Of a stretch of DNA of 31,312 nucleotides, positions 8,882-16,555 are shown one piece after another. Location of the stretch: positions 1 to 31,312 of the forward strand of contig CAKQHC010000005.1 of NCBI GenBank assembly GCA_934234005.1, in the 5' to 3' direction. How positions within the stretch are numbered: the stretch's first letter is position 1; each line of letters opens with the position of its first letter. This stretch comes from an uncultured Methanomassiliicoccales archaeon. GTDB taxonomy: Archaea; Thermoplasmatota; Thermoplasmata; Methanomassiliicoccales; Methanomethylophilaceae. Both the position numbers and the translations under genes were made by a program. The notes under the pieces are model-generated. The model was not told where the DNA came from and ran no database searches. It saw only the letters and a list, made by a program, of their open reading frames with translations.

Positions 8882-9699
8882 TCCGAATCACCTATCGGTC
8901 TTTTTGGCAGAACGTATATCTCGCCGTCACGGTCCAATCCCACTACTGCCTCGACTTCATATACATCTCTGATCAGTTTTTCGGTAACGACGACTTTCGG
9001 ATCGCCCATAGCAACTATACTGCCTTTCTTCATTATTATGCAATAATCGCAATACCTGGCCATCAGCGAGATGTCATGTTCCGCAACCAACACAGTCATG
9101 TCTTCTCTGGACATTCTGCGGAGATATTCCATGACATCCAGTTTGTACTTCATATCCAGATGTGATGTGGGTTCATCCACCAGCATAATCTTGGGCTCCT
9201 GGACGTATGCCTTCGCTATCAGGGCGCGCTGCTTCTCACCCGAAGACAACAATGACAATTGCTTCCTGCGATAATGGTCGAGACCGAATGCTTTTAGAGC
9301 TTCGCGTACTTTTTTCTCGTCGTCTTTCGATTCCCACCAAACCCTGTTGACGAACGGATATCTGCCCAGCATGACTAAGTCCATAACAGACATTCCGAAT
9401 GTAGGTCCGGGCTCCGCAGGCACGTTGGCTACCAACTTTGCAACATCAATCGGACGCATCGAACTGACATCTTTTCCGTCTATGTGTATGGATCCCGTCC
9501 AACCTTTGTTTATGCGGGAAATGCATTTCATCATGGTCGACTTACCGCATCCGTTAGGTCCGATTAATCCCACCAACTTTCCGCGCGGGAGCGAATATGA
9601 TATGTTGTGAAGGGCTTCGAAATCATCGAATTTAATAGACAGATTGTTTATTTCCAAGAAATTATCACATGGATTTTCGAATGAAGTCTCATCCGTCAT
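8878..9699 (-). CDS. ABC transporter ATP-binding protein, FepC/BtuD type
   Basis: 273 residues, normal for the class. Walker A GPNGCGKST near residue 43, signature LLSSGEKQR, Walker B IMLVDEPTSHLD and the H-loop VAEHD are all intact, so an active ATPase is expected. Family: ATPases that energise FecCD-type importers of siderophores, haem and cobalamin. The ATG at 9699 overlaps the end of the permease gene by 11 nt and the stop overlaps the giant adhesin gene, so it is translated as part of the operon. Substrate cannot be read from the ATPase itself. Confidence 0.93.
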   Translation of the reverse strand: MTDETSFENPCDNFLEINNLSIKFDDFEALHNISYSLPRGKLVGLIGPNGCGKSTMMKCISRINKGWTGSIHIDGKDVSSMRPIDVAKLVANVPAEPGPTFGMSVMDLVMLGRYPFVNRVWWESKDDEKKVREALKAFGLDHYRRKQLSLLSSGEKQRALIAKAYVQEPKIMLVDEPTSHLDMKYKLDVMEYLRRMSREDMTVLVAEHDISLMARYCDYCIIMKKGSIVAMGDPKVVVTEKLIRDVYEVEAVVGLDRDGEIYVLPKRPIGDSE

Positions 9700-10834
9700 A
9701 TTCGCGTCCCCTCCTTATGAGCATGTATGCGAAAACAGGCGTTCCGATTATCGCAGTGACTGCTCCAACCGGAATCTCCGTGGGTGCCATAACGGTCCTG
9801 GCCAACAGATCTGAAAACAACATTAAACATGCACCCAATATCATGGATGCGGGCATAATCAGCCTGTGATCTCCGCCGAGAAGCATCCTGCATGCGTGGG
9901 GAATTACCAATCCCACAAATCCTATGACTCCGACAAATGCCACGCATATTGAAGTTAAAGTAGATGCAACAACCATCATTATTGCTTTGAATTTACGGAC
10001 ATTCAGTCCCATCTGGCTGGCCTGGTCTTCACCCATCATAAACAGGTTGTATTCTCTGGCCCATATCATGGCCAACAGCGAAATTCCTATTGCTGGTACC
10101 AGAACCAGAAATGCATTCTCCCATGTTATGTTGGCAAACGAACCGTAAAGCCACCACATTACGTTTGTGAGATTGTCTTTGGCCATAGACAGGAATATTG
10201 TCTGAACGGAAGTGAACGCAAAACCCACTACGACTCCCGCAAGAATATAGTTCGTTGCGGAACCTCCTGCCAATTCGGAAACCAGGAGAGTTATCGTGAA
10301 TGCCAACAATCCGCCGATTATGGCTGCCACCGGTATTATGTATGTGCTGTGGTCGGACAGGAACGGAATCATTGTGGTTCCCAGAGCCACGATCGCGATA
10401 GCAAAACACCCTGCTCCCGACGAAACTCCGGTAATATACGGATCCACAAGAGGATTACGGATAAGTGCCTGGAACATGCACCCTGCAATGGCTAAACCGG
10501 CACCTACGCCCACGGCTGCCACAGCTCTTGGAAGTCTTGAATAGTAGATAAATTTCTCAGTTTCGTTTAGGTCTGTTCCGCCTTTCTGTATTGCCGATAT
10601 CAGAGAAGACAAGGACTCGTTTATCGGAATTATACCGCCCGTCGATATGGAAATCGATACAAGGAACATTACCAATGCAAAGAACAGTCCTGCAAACATC
10701 AGTATCCTGAATCTGCGTTTTTTCAGTGCTATTTCGCTTTCATCGTCATCTGTAACGACCATATCGTTTCTCAAACCGCGGAATCCTCTGTGCAACTTTT
10801 CTTTGAATTTTGCCTTACGTTCATCCCCATCCAA
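9689..10834 (-). CDS. ABC transporter permease, FecCD/BtuC family
   Basis: 381 residues from TTG 10834, about 9-10 transmembrane helices after a charged cytoplasmic N-terminal stretch of about 45 residues. FecCD hallmarks are present: LPRAVAAVGVGAGLAIAGCMFQ, the coupling-helix region GFVGLVIPHACRML and the C-terminal GTPVFAYMLIRRG. The start is the TTG at 10834 because the site AGGAAGTGAT lies 3 nt before it. The frame extends to another TTG at 10873, but that has no binding site and overlaps the upstream gene further. The binding site overlaps the TGA of the propeller gene, so translation is probably coupled. Role: vitamin B12, haem or siderophore import; corrinoid is favoured by context. 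Confidence 0.92.
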   Translation of the reverse strand: MDGDERKAKFKEKLHRGFRGLRNDMVVTDDDESEIALKKRRFRILMFAGLFFALVMFLVSISISTGGIIPINESLSSLISAIQKGGTDLNETEKFIYYSRLPRAVAAVGVGAGLAIAGCMFQALIRNPLVDPYITGVSSGAGCFAIAIVALGTTMIPFLSDHSTYIIPVAAIIGGLLAFTITLLVSELAGGSATNYILAGVVVGFAFTSVQTIFLSMAKDNLTNVMWWLYGSFANITWENAFLVLVPAIGISLLAMIWAREYNLFMMGEDQASQMGLNVRKFKAIMMVVASTLTSICVAFVGVIGFVGLVIPHACRMLLGGDHRLIMPASMILGACLMLFSDLLARTVMAPTEIPVGAVTAIIGTPVFAYMLIRRGREYDG

Positions 10835-10838
10835 ATAA

Positions 10839-12728
10839 TCACTTCCTGTAAAGAAGCACCGAAACGATTCCAACGGCTATAGAGGAAAGAATCAGTGCAA
10901 TCCATGACCAATGCATCAGGCCCGATGACCTGTAATCGATTTCAGCAGAGCCTTCCGAGACTTTGCTGGATGTTGTAGAAAGACAGTATACGTATCCGCC
11001 GTCGTTAGCAGCGTAAATCTTACCGTCTACAATTGTCACGGCGGACATCGAATAACACATGCCGTTGAACGGCTCAACCTTGATTGACCAAACGAACGCT
11101 CCGGTTTCGGCATCTATGCATCTGACCGCTCCCCCGCTCGGCCAGTCGGTTCCGGGAGAATAATCGATACAGTACAGCCTTCCGTCCGAATACACCATTC
11201 CTGATTTTGTTGTATCCAGACTTTCGTTTTTCCAAATGTAGCGTCCGTCCGAAACTCTCAGTGCATAAAATCCGGATACGGCTTTTTCCTCTGTGCCGTG
11301 TTTATCATACATCAAAGAATCTCCGGATATCGATTTGGCCGCATATCCGTATGCAACATTACCGACAACCGTCATTTTACCGTATACATTCAATTCCCAC
11401 AGGATTTCGCCGCTGGTCAGATCGATTGTCATCAGACATCCCGCGGATACACTCATGTTTCCGTCCGTGGCACAAACCAAAATCCTGTCGTCGGGGCATA
11501 TGGATATGCCGGATATGGCTCCCGGATTCTTCTCGTTGAACGAAACTATCTGCTTTATCCATCTTTCGAAACCCGTGTCTGCATCCACGCAATATATTCT
11601 TCCGGCATAGCTTCCGGCCAATACGATCCTGCTTCCGTCGTCCATGACGGTTACAACAGGAGGGTTACTGTAGAATGCGCCGCGATCGGAGTCTTCTTCG
11701 GGCATATATCTCCATATTTCTTTGAATCCGTTTTCGGAATCTATCGAAAAACAATGCATTGCACCGTCATATGTGTTGAAGTACAGCAGACCGGAATCAT
11801 ATACCGGAGTTGTTGCTCCGGTTATACGCGACGGACCGGAAATCAAAATATTTCCTTCGGAATCAAAGATGTTCTCCAATTCATAGTATGTAGTATCTAT
11901 TAATTCGGCTTTGATTGGCGATTCGCCTTCCGGAACCAATTCGGCCATAATGTCCCCTGTCATACGGTCATAAGCATATACGTGTGCATTACCGGACGAT
12001 ACAATCAGCAGACTCCCGACAATAAGCGGAGACATTATTTCATAACCTGTGTTGCTGACATATGTCTCGGACCATGCAATCTCGTGTGTTTCTGTGTCGA
12101 TGCAGTATATGCACGGTTTATTTGAATCGCCGATAGCCGACTGACTTCCTCCCGCAATAAAATACAACAGTCCGTCTGCAAACAGCAACGATGTGTCTAT
12201 ATTTCCGTGGGTTCCCTCAAATGTCCATTCCAACGGTGTGGCAACGGTGTCGGGCGCCGTATTGTGTGTAAAATATGATGATGAAGAATCTCCGAACGCC
12301 TGCGTCCAGGTTTCTTTATAATACGGCGTGGATGCGGGAACAACAGAGTTACTGGAATAGAATCCTATTGCTACATATCCGGATGTATATTGTCTGCTTC
12401 CGTCGGTTTCACCGTAACTCCATGAGTATGATGCCGAGGTCCAGATGTAGAATCTCCATGAACATTCTACATCCTGAACTTTTACCGTACTGATTCCGTT
12501 AACTGACTGAAACCCGTCGGAAGATTTTTCGTATTCGATTCCGGCACGCGACAATGCATCCGATACCACATCTGTCAAAGTGCCGTGGCCCAATCCGTCG
12601 ATCCATATGCAACTTCCGTTACCGTAGTCCACGAGAAGACTGCCTTGCTGGTTGTCCGCATCCGCCGGAGCAAACACAAAAACGGGTACAACAAGCAACA
12701 ATGCCGTAAGAACAACATATGGCTTCAA
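10839..12728 (-). CDS. Membrane-anchored PQQ-type beta-propeller surface protein with N-terminal DUF4430-like module
   Basis: 629 residues. Signal peptide about 1-25. A DUF4430-like module at about 28-118 has motifs GFQSVNGISTV and CSWRFYIWTSASYSW. From about 165 to 595 there are at least six propeller blades with the pattern YCIDxxTGxxxW (for example YCVDADTGFERWIK, MTIDLTSGEILWEL, RCIDAETGAFVWSI). A single transmembrane helix at about 603-625 with a short KK/RK-type tail anchors it. The only available start is TTG 12728, whose first base overlaps the BtuF-like stop (TTGA). PQQ-binding residues are not implied; many such propellers bind no PQQ. In this operon it may capture ligand outside the cell, by analogy with the BtuG propeller of Bacteroides (inference). 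Confidence 0.85.
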   Translation of the reverse strand: MKPYVVLTALLLVVPVFVFAPADADNQQGSLLVDYGNGSCIWIDGLGHGTLTDVVSDALSRAGIEYEKSSDGFQSVNGISTVKVQDVECSWRFYIWTSASYSWSYGETDGSRQYTSGYVAIGFYSSNSVVPASTPYYKETWTQAFGDSSSSYFTHNTAPDTVATPLEWTFEGTHGNIDTSLLFADGLLYFIAGGSQSAIGDSNKPCIYCIDTETHEIAWSETYVSNTGYEIMSPLIVGSLLIVSSGNAHVYAYDRMTGDIMAELVPEGESPIKAELIDTTYYELENIFDSEGNILISGPSRITGATTPVYDSGLLYFNTYDGAMHCFSIDSENGFKEIWRYMPEEDSDRGAFYSNPPVVTVMDDGSRIVLAGSYAGRIYCVDADTGFERWIKQIVSFNEKNPGAISGISICPDDRILVCATDGNMSVSAGCLMTIDLTSGEILWELNVYGKMTVVGNVAYGYAAKSISGDSLMYDKHGTEEKAVSGFYALRVSDGRYIWKNESLDTTKSGMVYSDGRLYCIDYSPGTDWPSGGAVRCIDAETGAFVWSIKVEPFNGMCYSMSAVTIVDGKIYAANDGGYVYCLSTTSSKVSEGSAEIDYRSSGLMHWSWIALILSSIAVGIVSVLLYRK

Positions 12729-14104
12729 ACCATCAGCCCCTCTCTCTGATATTTAAGATAGTCTGCATAATCGTCTCCGAAGAATTTGTACGTACGATCC
12801 CAGTAGTCTTTGTCTATGAATGACTGGGGATCCATCACCTTAGCCAGCAATTCAAAAACCGCTCCAAGACGTGCCCCCGGCCTCGACAAAAGATCGGCCG
12901 AGTCTCCGGAGAATATGTATATATTTTTACTAGCAAACGCAGGGGTCTGTTTCCACATGCTGCTGAGCGAGCGGAGAATATTATCGTACTCTTCCTGGCT
13001 CTTTATCTCGCCCCCTTCGTATATTATGATAATCGCATCAGGCTGAGCGGTGTATATCACTTCTTTGTCAACCATCACCCAGGAATCCTGATTCCCGAAA
13101 ATGTTCTTCACACCGAGTGATTTCAATATGCTGTCGGGATATGTGTTGCTGCCCGCGACATAAGGCGATTCATCCGTAGACAGGGAAATAAATGCTTTAA
13201 CGTTCTGCATATTGGCAACGGAACATATACTCGATATCGTTCCGGATAAATTGTTGATGTATGTATTTCCCGATGATGACATACCCAATGCGCTTGCGGC
13301 TATCCACAGATTTTTGAATAAATCGTCTACCGTAATTACTTCGTACAGCATCACGCAATGAACTCCGGATTTACGAAGTTTGTCTGCTACCGAAACATGC
13401 TCTCCTACGCTTCCGTCCAGAAATACCAAATCCGGATTTTCTCTTACGATTAATTCATAATTTGGATCGGTGTATCCGCCTACGTAGGATATTTTGCCTG
13501 AATCTGCCATGTCGGAAAGTTCGTTCGGATAATTGCTGTAACGGTCTGTAGCTACAATATACTCCAAGCCGCCTACTGCTACTACCGTTTCAGTCACGGA
13601 CGGTGCCAATGATATTACTCTCAAATCTGTCCCGGAAACATTTTTTCCGTTATCAGAATAGCTGTAATACGTGAATCCAGAAGAATCTACGGCAGGCATC
13701 ATAGTGTCTGTGTTCGATGTTTTGGCCCAAGATACTATTTTTTCATCGGAAACATTGTATGCGGACGGGTTGTCTACGGATATCCAGGACCCGTTCCTCA
13801 AAACATACATTCCCCATACGGACGTTATCATGTTGTCATGATCGTTTATGGAAATTATATTTCCCGAATAATCATACTTTATGCCGTACCCTTTTAAATT
13901 GCATGCCGTATCAATCACAGACAGCCCTGTGTCGCCGTCATCGAACGTGAAAGGGACCCAATCGACATTGTATTGGCCAAAATCTATCATTACACCTTGT
14001 TTTTCGTCTACGGCATCTACGGTTAAGCCTATAGACGGAATAATGGCCAAAACCACCGCAATGCACACAGCAGACATGAAGATTTTGACATTGGTAACAT
14101 TCAT
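12725..14104 (-). CDS. BtuF-like substrate-binding protein with N-terminal DUF4430-like module
   Basis: 459 residues. Signal peptide or anchor about 7-32. Residues about 36-130 resemble DUF4430: VIDTACNLKGYGIKYDYSG, SVWGMYVLRNGSW. From about 165 onward comes a class III periplasmic-binding fold with the BtuF/FhuD-like opening RVISLAPSVTETVVAVGG, the YSNYP segment, and NPDLVFLDG. Its length is well above the usual 270-350 residues for BtuF because of the extra module. Role: delivers ligand to the FecCD permease encoded two genes downstream. First gene of the five-gene operon; ATG preceded by GAGTGATT. The BtuF-like opening favours cobalamin/corrinoid over iron, but this is not proof. Confidence 0.85.
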   Translation of the reverse strand: MNVTNVKIFMSAVCIAVVLAIIPSIGLTVDAVDEKQGVMIDFGQYNVDWVPFTFDDGDTGLSVIDTACNLKGYGIKYDYSGNIISINDHDNMITSVWGMYVLRNGSWISVDNPSAYNVSDEKIVSWAKTSNTDTMMPAVDSSGFTYYSYSDNGKNVSGTDLRVISLAPSVTETVVAVGGLEYIVATDRYSNYPNELSDMADSGKISYVGGYTDPNYELIVRENPDLVFLDGSVGEHVSVADKLRKSGVHCVMLYEVITVDDLFKNLWIAASALGMSSSGNTYINNLSGTISSICSVANMQNVKAFISLSTDESPYVAGSNTYPDSILKSLGVKNIFGNQDSWVMVDKEVIYTAQPDAIIIIYEGGEIKSQEEYDNILRSLSSMWKQTPAFASKNIYIFSGDSADLLSRPGARLGAVFELLAKVMDPQSFIDKDYWDRTYKFFGDDYADYLKYQREGLMV

Positions 14105-14108
14105 CGGG

Positions 14109-14116
14109 AATCACTC
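14109..14116 (-). promoter_or_regulatory. Ribosome binding site of the BtuF-like gene
   Basis: GAGTGATT, complementary to the 16S rRNA 3' end type GGATCACCTCC, lies 4 nt before the ATG at 14104 and supports that start. Confidence 0.55.
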
Positions 14117-14135
14117 ATTTTTCCACAACGGTTGT

Positions 14136-14145
14136 CTTTAAAAGG
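14136..14145 (-). promoter_or_regulatory. TATA-like box of the BtuFCD/surface-protein operon
   Basis: CCTTTTAAAG on the minus strand is centred about 36 nt before the start codon. Transcription would begin near 14115, leaving a leader just long enough to hold the GAGTGATT site. Confidence 0.45.
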
Positions 14146-14225
14146 ATGCTGGCGAATTTGTACCCCGCATTAGAGACAGCATTTTCAACAATAACATACA
14201 GGACAGAAAACGGAAGAAAATTATG

Positions 14226-14262
14226 CTAGGATGGAAAAAATATCCATAATGTTATATCCTAG
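14226..14262. repeat. Nested inverted repeat upstream of the BtuFCD-like operon
   Basis: Perfect 7-bp arms CTAGGAT (14226-14232) and ATCCTAG (14256-14262) enclose a second pair, ATGGA (14231-14235) and TCCAT (14243-14247). The element lies in a 282-bp AT-rich gap, about 80 bp upstream of the operon TATA box. It could be a dimeric regulator site or part of the end of the upstream gene. No B12-riboswitch-like sequence was recognised in this gap. Confidence 0.35.
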
Positions 14263-14337
14263 TTCACGCCAGGGACATTTTTAACCATGTTAGTTTTTAA
14301 AATATTTATTTGAATCGGACATATCCAGAATATAAAA

Positions 14338-14376
14338 TTGAATAAAAAATACAAACATAATCTTAAAAAAAATGAA
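14338..14376 (-). terminator. T-rich archaeal-type terminator after the zinc-ribbon/HTH gene
   Basis: Starting about 10 nt after the TAA at 14387, the minus strand has several T runs (T8 and T6 among them) in AT-only surroundings. This is the usual form of an archaeal intrinsic terminator, which needs no hairpin. Confidence 0.45.
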
Positions 14377-14386
14377 ACCCATCCAA

Positions 14387-15346
14387 TTAATAGTATGACT
14401 TGGGATCTTCGGTATAGACTGTATCGTCTACCACGATACCTTTTTTCTTGTAAGACTCCATTATACGGTCGAACGACAGCCTTATGTCCTCCTGCGCAAC
14501 CCCATGGTGCATTGCTATTGCCTCTGGCGACATACCTGTGGAATGCAATGCGAGTATCTCTGCATCCGAATCAGATAAACCCAACGTTTTAACATAATAG
14601 CTTATGTCATGTTTGTAATCTTCGCGTCTGCTGTACATCGATGACGATACAAGAGACCATAATTTATCGAATGAAGAATCGCCGAATTTTGAAATAAGCT
14701 CGTCTTCTGCATATCCGACAGTACGCGAAATTTCATGCATATAACAACATGCCACAGGAACGTCGTCAATCCAAAGATAAATCACGGAAACGTCGGAGAG
14801 GGCAACACATCTCAATACAGTGCGTCCGCATGACCAAACCATACAATCATCCGGCAATCTCCCTTTATTATGCAATGCACCGCACATAGGGCATACAGAA
14901 TAATCCTCTTCAGATGATATCCAATCAATGCCGCAGAAAGAACAGTGTGCTTCAAAATAGTCTTTTCCCATACATCTGCTACAGAACCTTGTATTCCTGT
15001 CACGTTTGATTTTGCAACCGCACGACAGACACATCGATACGCCTGTCACCTCGTTCCATTTTCTGCTTTTGCATTTAGGGCACATTTTGATGTCCGCTGA
15101 ACTGTTTCCTGTGCGCGAACTCCATGAGTGTCCGCAGCGGTAACACACAAATCTATAGTGCTGATTATTCCATCTTGTAGACTGGCACCTTGGACATTTA
15201 CGTGGCCCGTCTATACGGCTGTTCCACACGTAACCGCAACGGTGGCATGTGTATCTGCACGTTATACTGTCTTCCGCACCGCTATGGCTGCAAACTTCTT
15301 CACCGGATGCACTTTCCTGTTCGATGCTGCTTTCGGGTTCAATCAT
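14387..15346 (-). CDS. Multi-zinc-ribbon protein with C-terminal LuxR-like helix-turn-helix; candidate regulator
   Basis: 319 residues. An acidic N-terminus is followed by at least four CxxC-CxxC ribbons: CHRCGYVW/CPRC (about 34-56), CYRCGHSW/CPKC (about 68-94), CLSCGCKI/CSRC (about 107-128) and CSFCGIDW/CPMC (about 136-158). A middle region of unknown fold follows. At about 255-305, the segment LSDSDAEILALHSTGMSPE with AIAMHHGVAQEDIRLSFDRI looks like a LuxR/sigma-region-4 helix-turn-helix. The ribbon motif CGHxW..CPxCxSxxWN recurs in the protein at 23578-24096. It is transcribed toward, and ends 282 bp upstream of, the BtuFCD-like operon, so control of that operon is possible but unproven. 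No similarity to a named protein is recognised. Confidence 0.7.
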   Translation of the reverse strand: MIEPESSIEQESASGEEVCSHSGAEDSITCRYTCHRCGYVWNSRIDGPRKCPRCQSTRWNNQHYRFVCYRCGHSWSSRTGNSSADIKMCPKCKSRKWNEVTGVSMCLSCGCKIKRDRNTRFCSRCMGKDYFEAHCSFCGIDWISSEEDYSVCPMCGALHNKGRLPDDCMVWSCGRTVLRCVALSDVSVIYLWIDDVPVACCYMHEISRTVGYAEDELISKFGDSSFDKLWSLVSSSMYSRREDYKHDISYYVKTLGLSDSDAEILALHSTGMSPEAIAMHHGVAQEDIRLSFDRIMESYKKKGIVVDDTVYTEDPKSYY

Positions 15347-15452
15347 AATCCTTATGGTTTGATGCAGTCTTCGGTGAAAAAATTAACCGCGTACCTACAC
15401 TTCCTGGAGACCTTACTGTATTGCACCACACAGCCAGAATGAGAACGACCTC

Positions 15453-15460
15453 TTTTATAG
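15453..15460 (+). promoter_or_regulatory. TATA-like box of the TIM-barrel/SIS operon
   Basis: TTTTATAG is centred about 34 nt before ATG 15491. The leader would contain GTGATCC, a near-perfect Shine-Dalgarno match, 1 nt before the start. Confidence 0.45.
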
Positions 15461-15490
15461 AAGCGCGCGTTAGGGAGAGAAAGTGATCCA

Positions 15491-16555
15491 ATGATAAGGT
15501 TCGGTCCCGCAGGAATTCCGCTGTCCAATAAAGGGCGCACACTTGAAGACGGTATAAGGGATGTTCACAACCTAAGCTTAGGGGCGCTGGAGGTTCAATT
15601 GGTAAGATGCAATACCTATTCCAGAGCACCCGAGGATGAGGAAATCGGCATGACTGTCAAAGATGTTGAAGAAGGCTTCGTCATCGAAATATGCAGGGAC
15701 GGAGAATCCATTAACGATCCCGACGAACCCATCGACGAGGATGACGAGTTGATTTGCCTTTCCTCCGGAATCACAAACACATTCGGAGATTTGTATAATC
15801 TCGGCATTATGTCCAAAAGACTTGATGTCAAAATGTCCATTCATACCCCGTACTACATGGATCTCGGGCAGAATATGAACGACGAGGACTCCACCCTCAC
15901 ATTCGAATGCTTCGACAGCCTCAGATATGCCGCTCTTATCATGAATGCCATGGACGGAGACATTGTAGTTACCAATCTAGGACTCTATGACAGAAAACGC
16001 GACAGAGAAGAGATTGACAACAACATAATGGAAAATGTCTACAACCTCATGGACTGGTGGCACGGATACGGCCTTAAACCCAGATTAGGCGTAGAAATTA
16101 CGGGACATCAGGACGTATTCGGATCGTTGGATCAGGTTCTGGACTTATGCGATCAGGTTGAAGGCGCAGTTCCCGTTCTCAATTTCTCGCACTACCACTC
16201 CCGTACACACGGCGGCTTAATTACAAAAGAGGACTTCATAGATGTTATCGACAAAGTTCTGCCGTATTGCAAAGGATCTATGCACACCGCATTTGCGGGA
16301 GTTGATTATGATAAGGATGGCAATGAAAGACGCCTTACTCCGATCAAAAAAGGAGATTTGAAATTCGAACCTCTGGCAGATGCACTGATTGAACTCACTC
16401 CGGAAACCACCATCATTTCAACATCTCCCCTTCTTGAGCATGATGCTATGTACATGAGGATTATTCATGAAAGGGCACTGGCCAAAAAAGTAGCCAAAGA
16501 AATGAAGGAAAAGCGTAAGGCCGAACAGGCGACCGCTGTCGCCGCCGGTGAGTAA
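15491..16555 (+). CDS. Endonuclease IV-like / xylose isomerase-like TIM-barrel protein
   Basis: 354 residues, longer than typical endonuclease IV (about 280). The start MIRFGPAGIP and the motif SIHTPYYMDL resemble the family (HAPYxINL). LGVEITGHQDVFGS corresponds to the LENTAGQG glutamate strand, and STSPLLEHDA to the terminal ETP region. Several metal ligands look altered: the usual DRH metal motif appears as NERRLTPIKKGDL, and the DTCH motif as NFSHYHSRTHGG. The family hydrolyses abasic sites in DNA or isomerises sugars; activity here is uncertain. Its stop codon overlaps the GTG of the next gene (GTGAGTAA). A lysine/glutamate-rich C-terminal tail follows the barrel. Confidence 0.7.
   Translation: MIRFGPAGIPLSNKGRTLEDGIRDVHNLSLGALEVQLVRCNTYSRAPEDEEIGMTVKDVEEGFVIEICRDGESINDPDEPIDEDDELICLSSGITNTFGDLYNLGIMSKRLDVKMSIHTPYYMDLGQNMNDEDSTLTFECFDSLRYAALIMNAMDGDIVVTNLGLYDRKRDREEIDNNIMENVYNLMDWWHGYGLKPRLGVEITGHQDVFGSLDQVLDLCDQVEGAVPVLNFSHYHSRTHGGLITKEDFIDVIDKVLPYCKGSMHTAFAGVDYDKDGNERRLTPIKKGDLKFEPLADALIELTPETTIISTSPLLEHDAMYMRIIHERALAKKVAKEMKEKRKAEQATAVAAGE

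Noticed and set aside
9689..10873. Permease start at TTG 10873
   Set aside because: It has no ribosome binding site and overlaps the propeller gene by 35 nt, while TTG 10834 has AGGAAGTGAT directly upstream.
12725..14104. Iron-siderophore uptake as the firm role of the ABC system
   Set aside because: The importer class does include siderophore systems, so this remains possible, but the DUF4430-like modules and BtuF-like opening point more to corrinoids; no siderophore genes are nearby.
14105..14386. Cobalamin riboswitch upstream of the BtuF-like gene
   Set aside because: Read on the minus strand, no B12-box-like sequence or matching stem arrangement was seen, and archaeal cases are rare.
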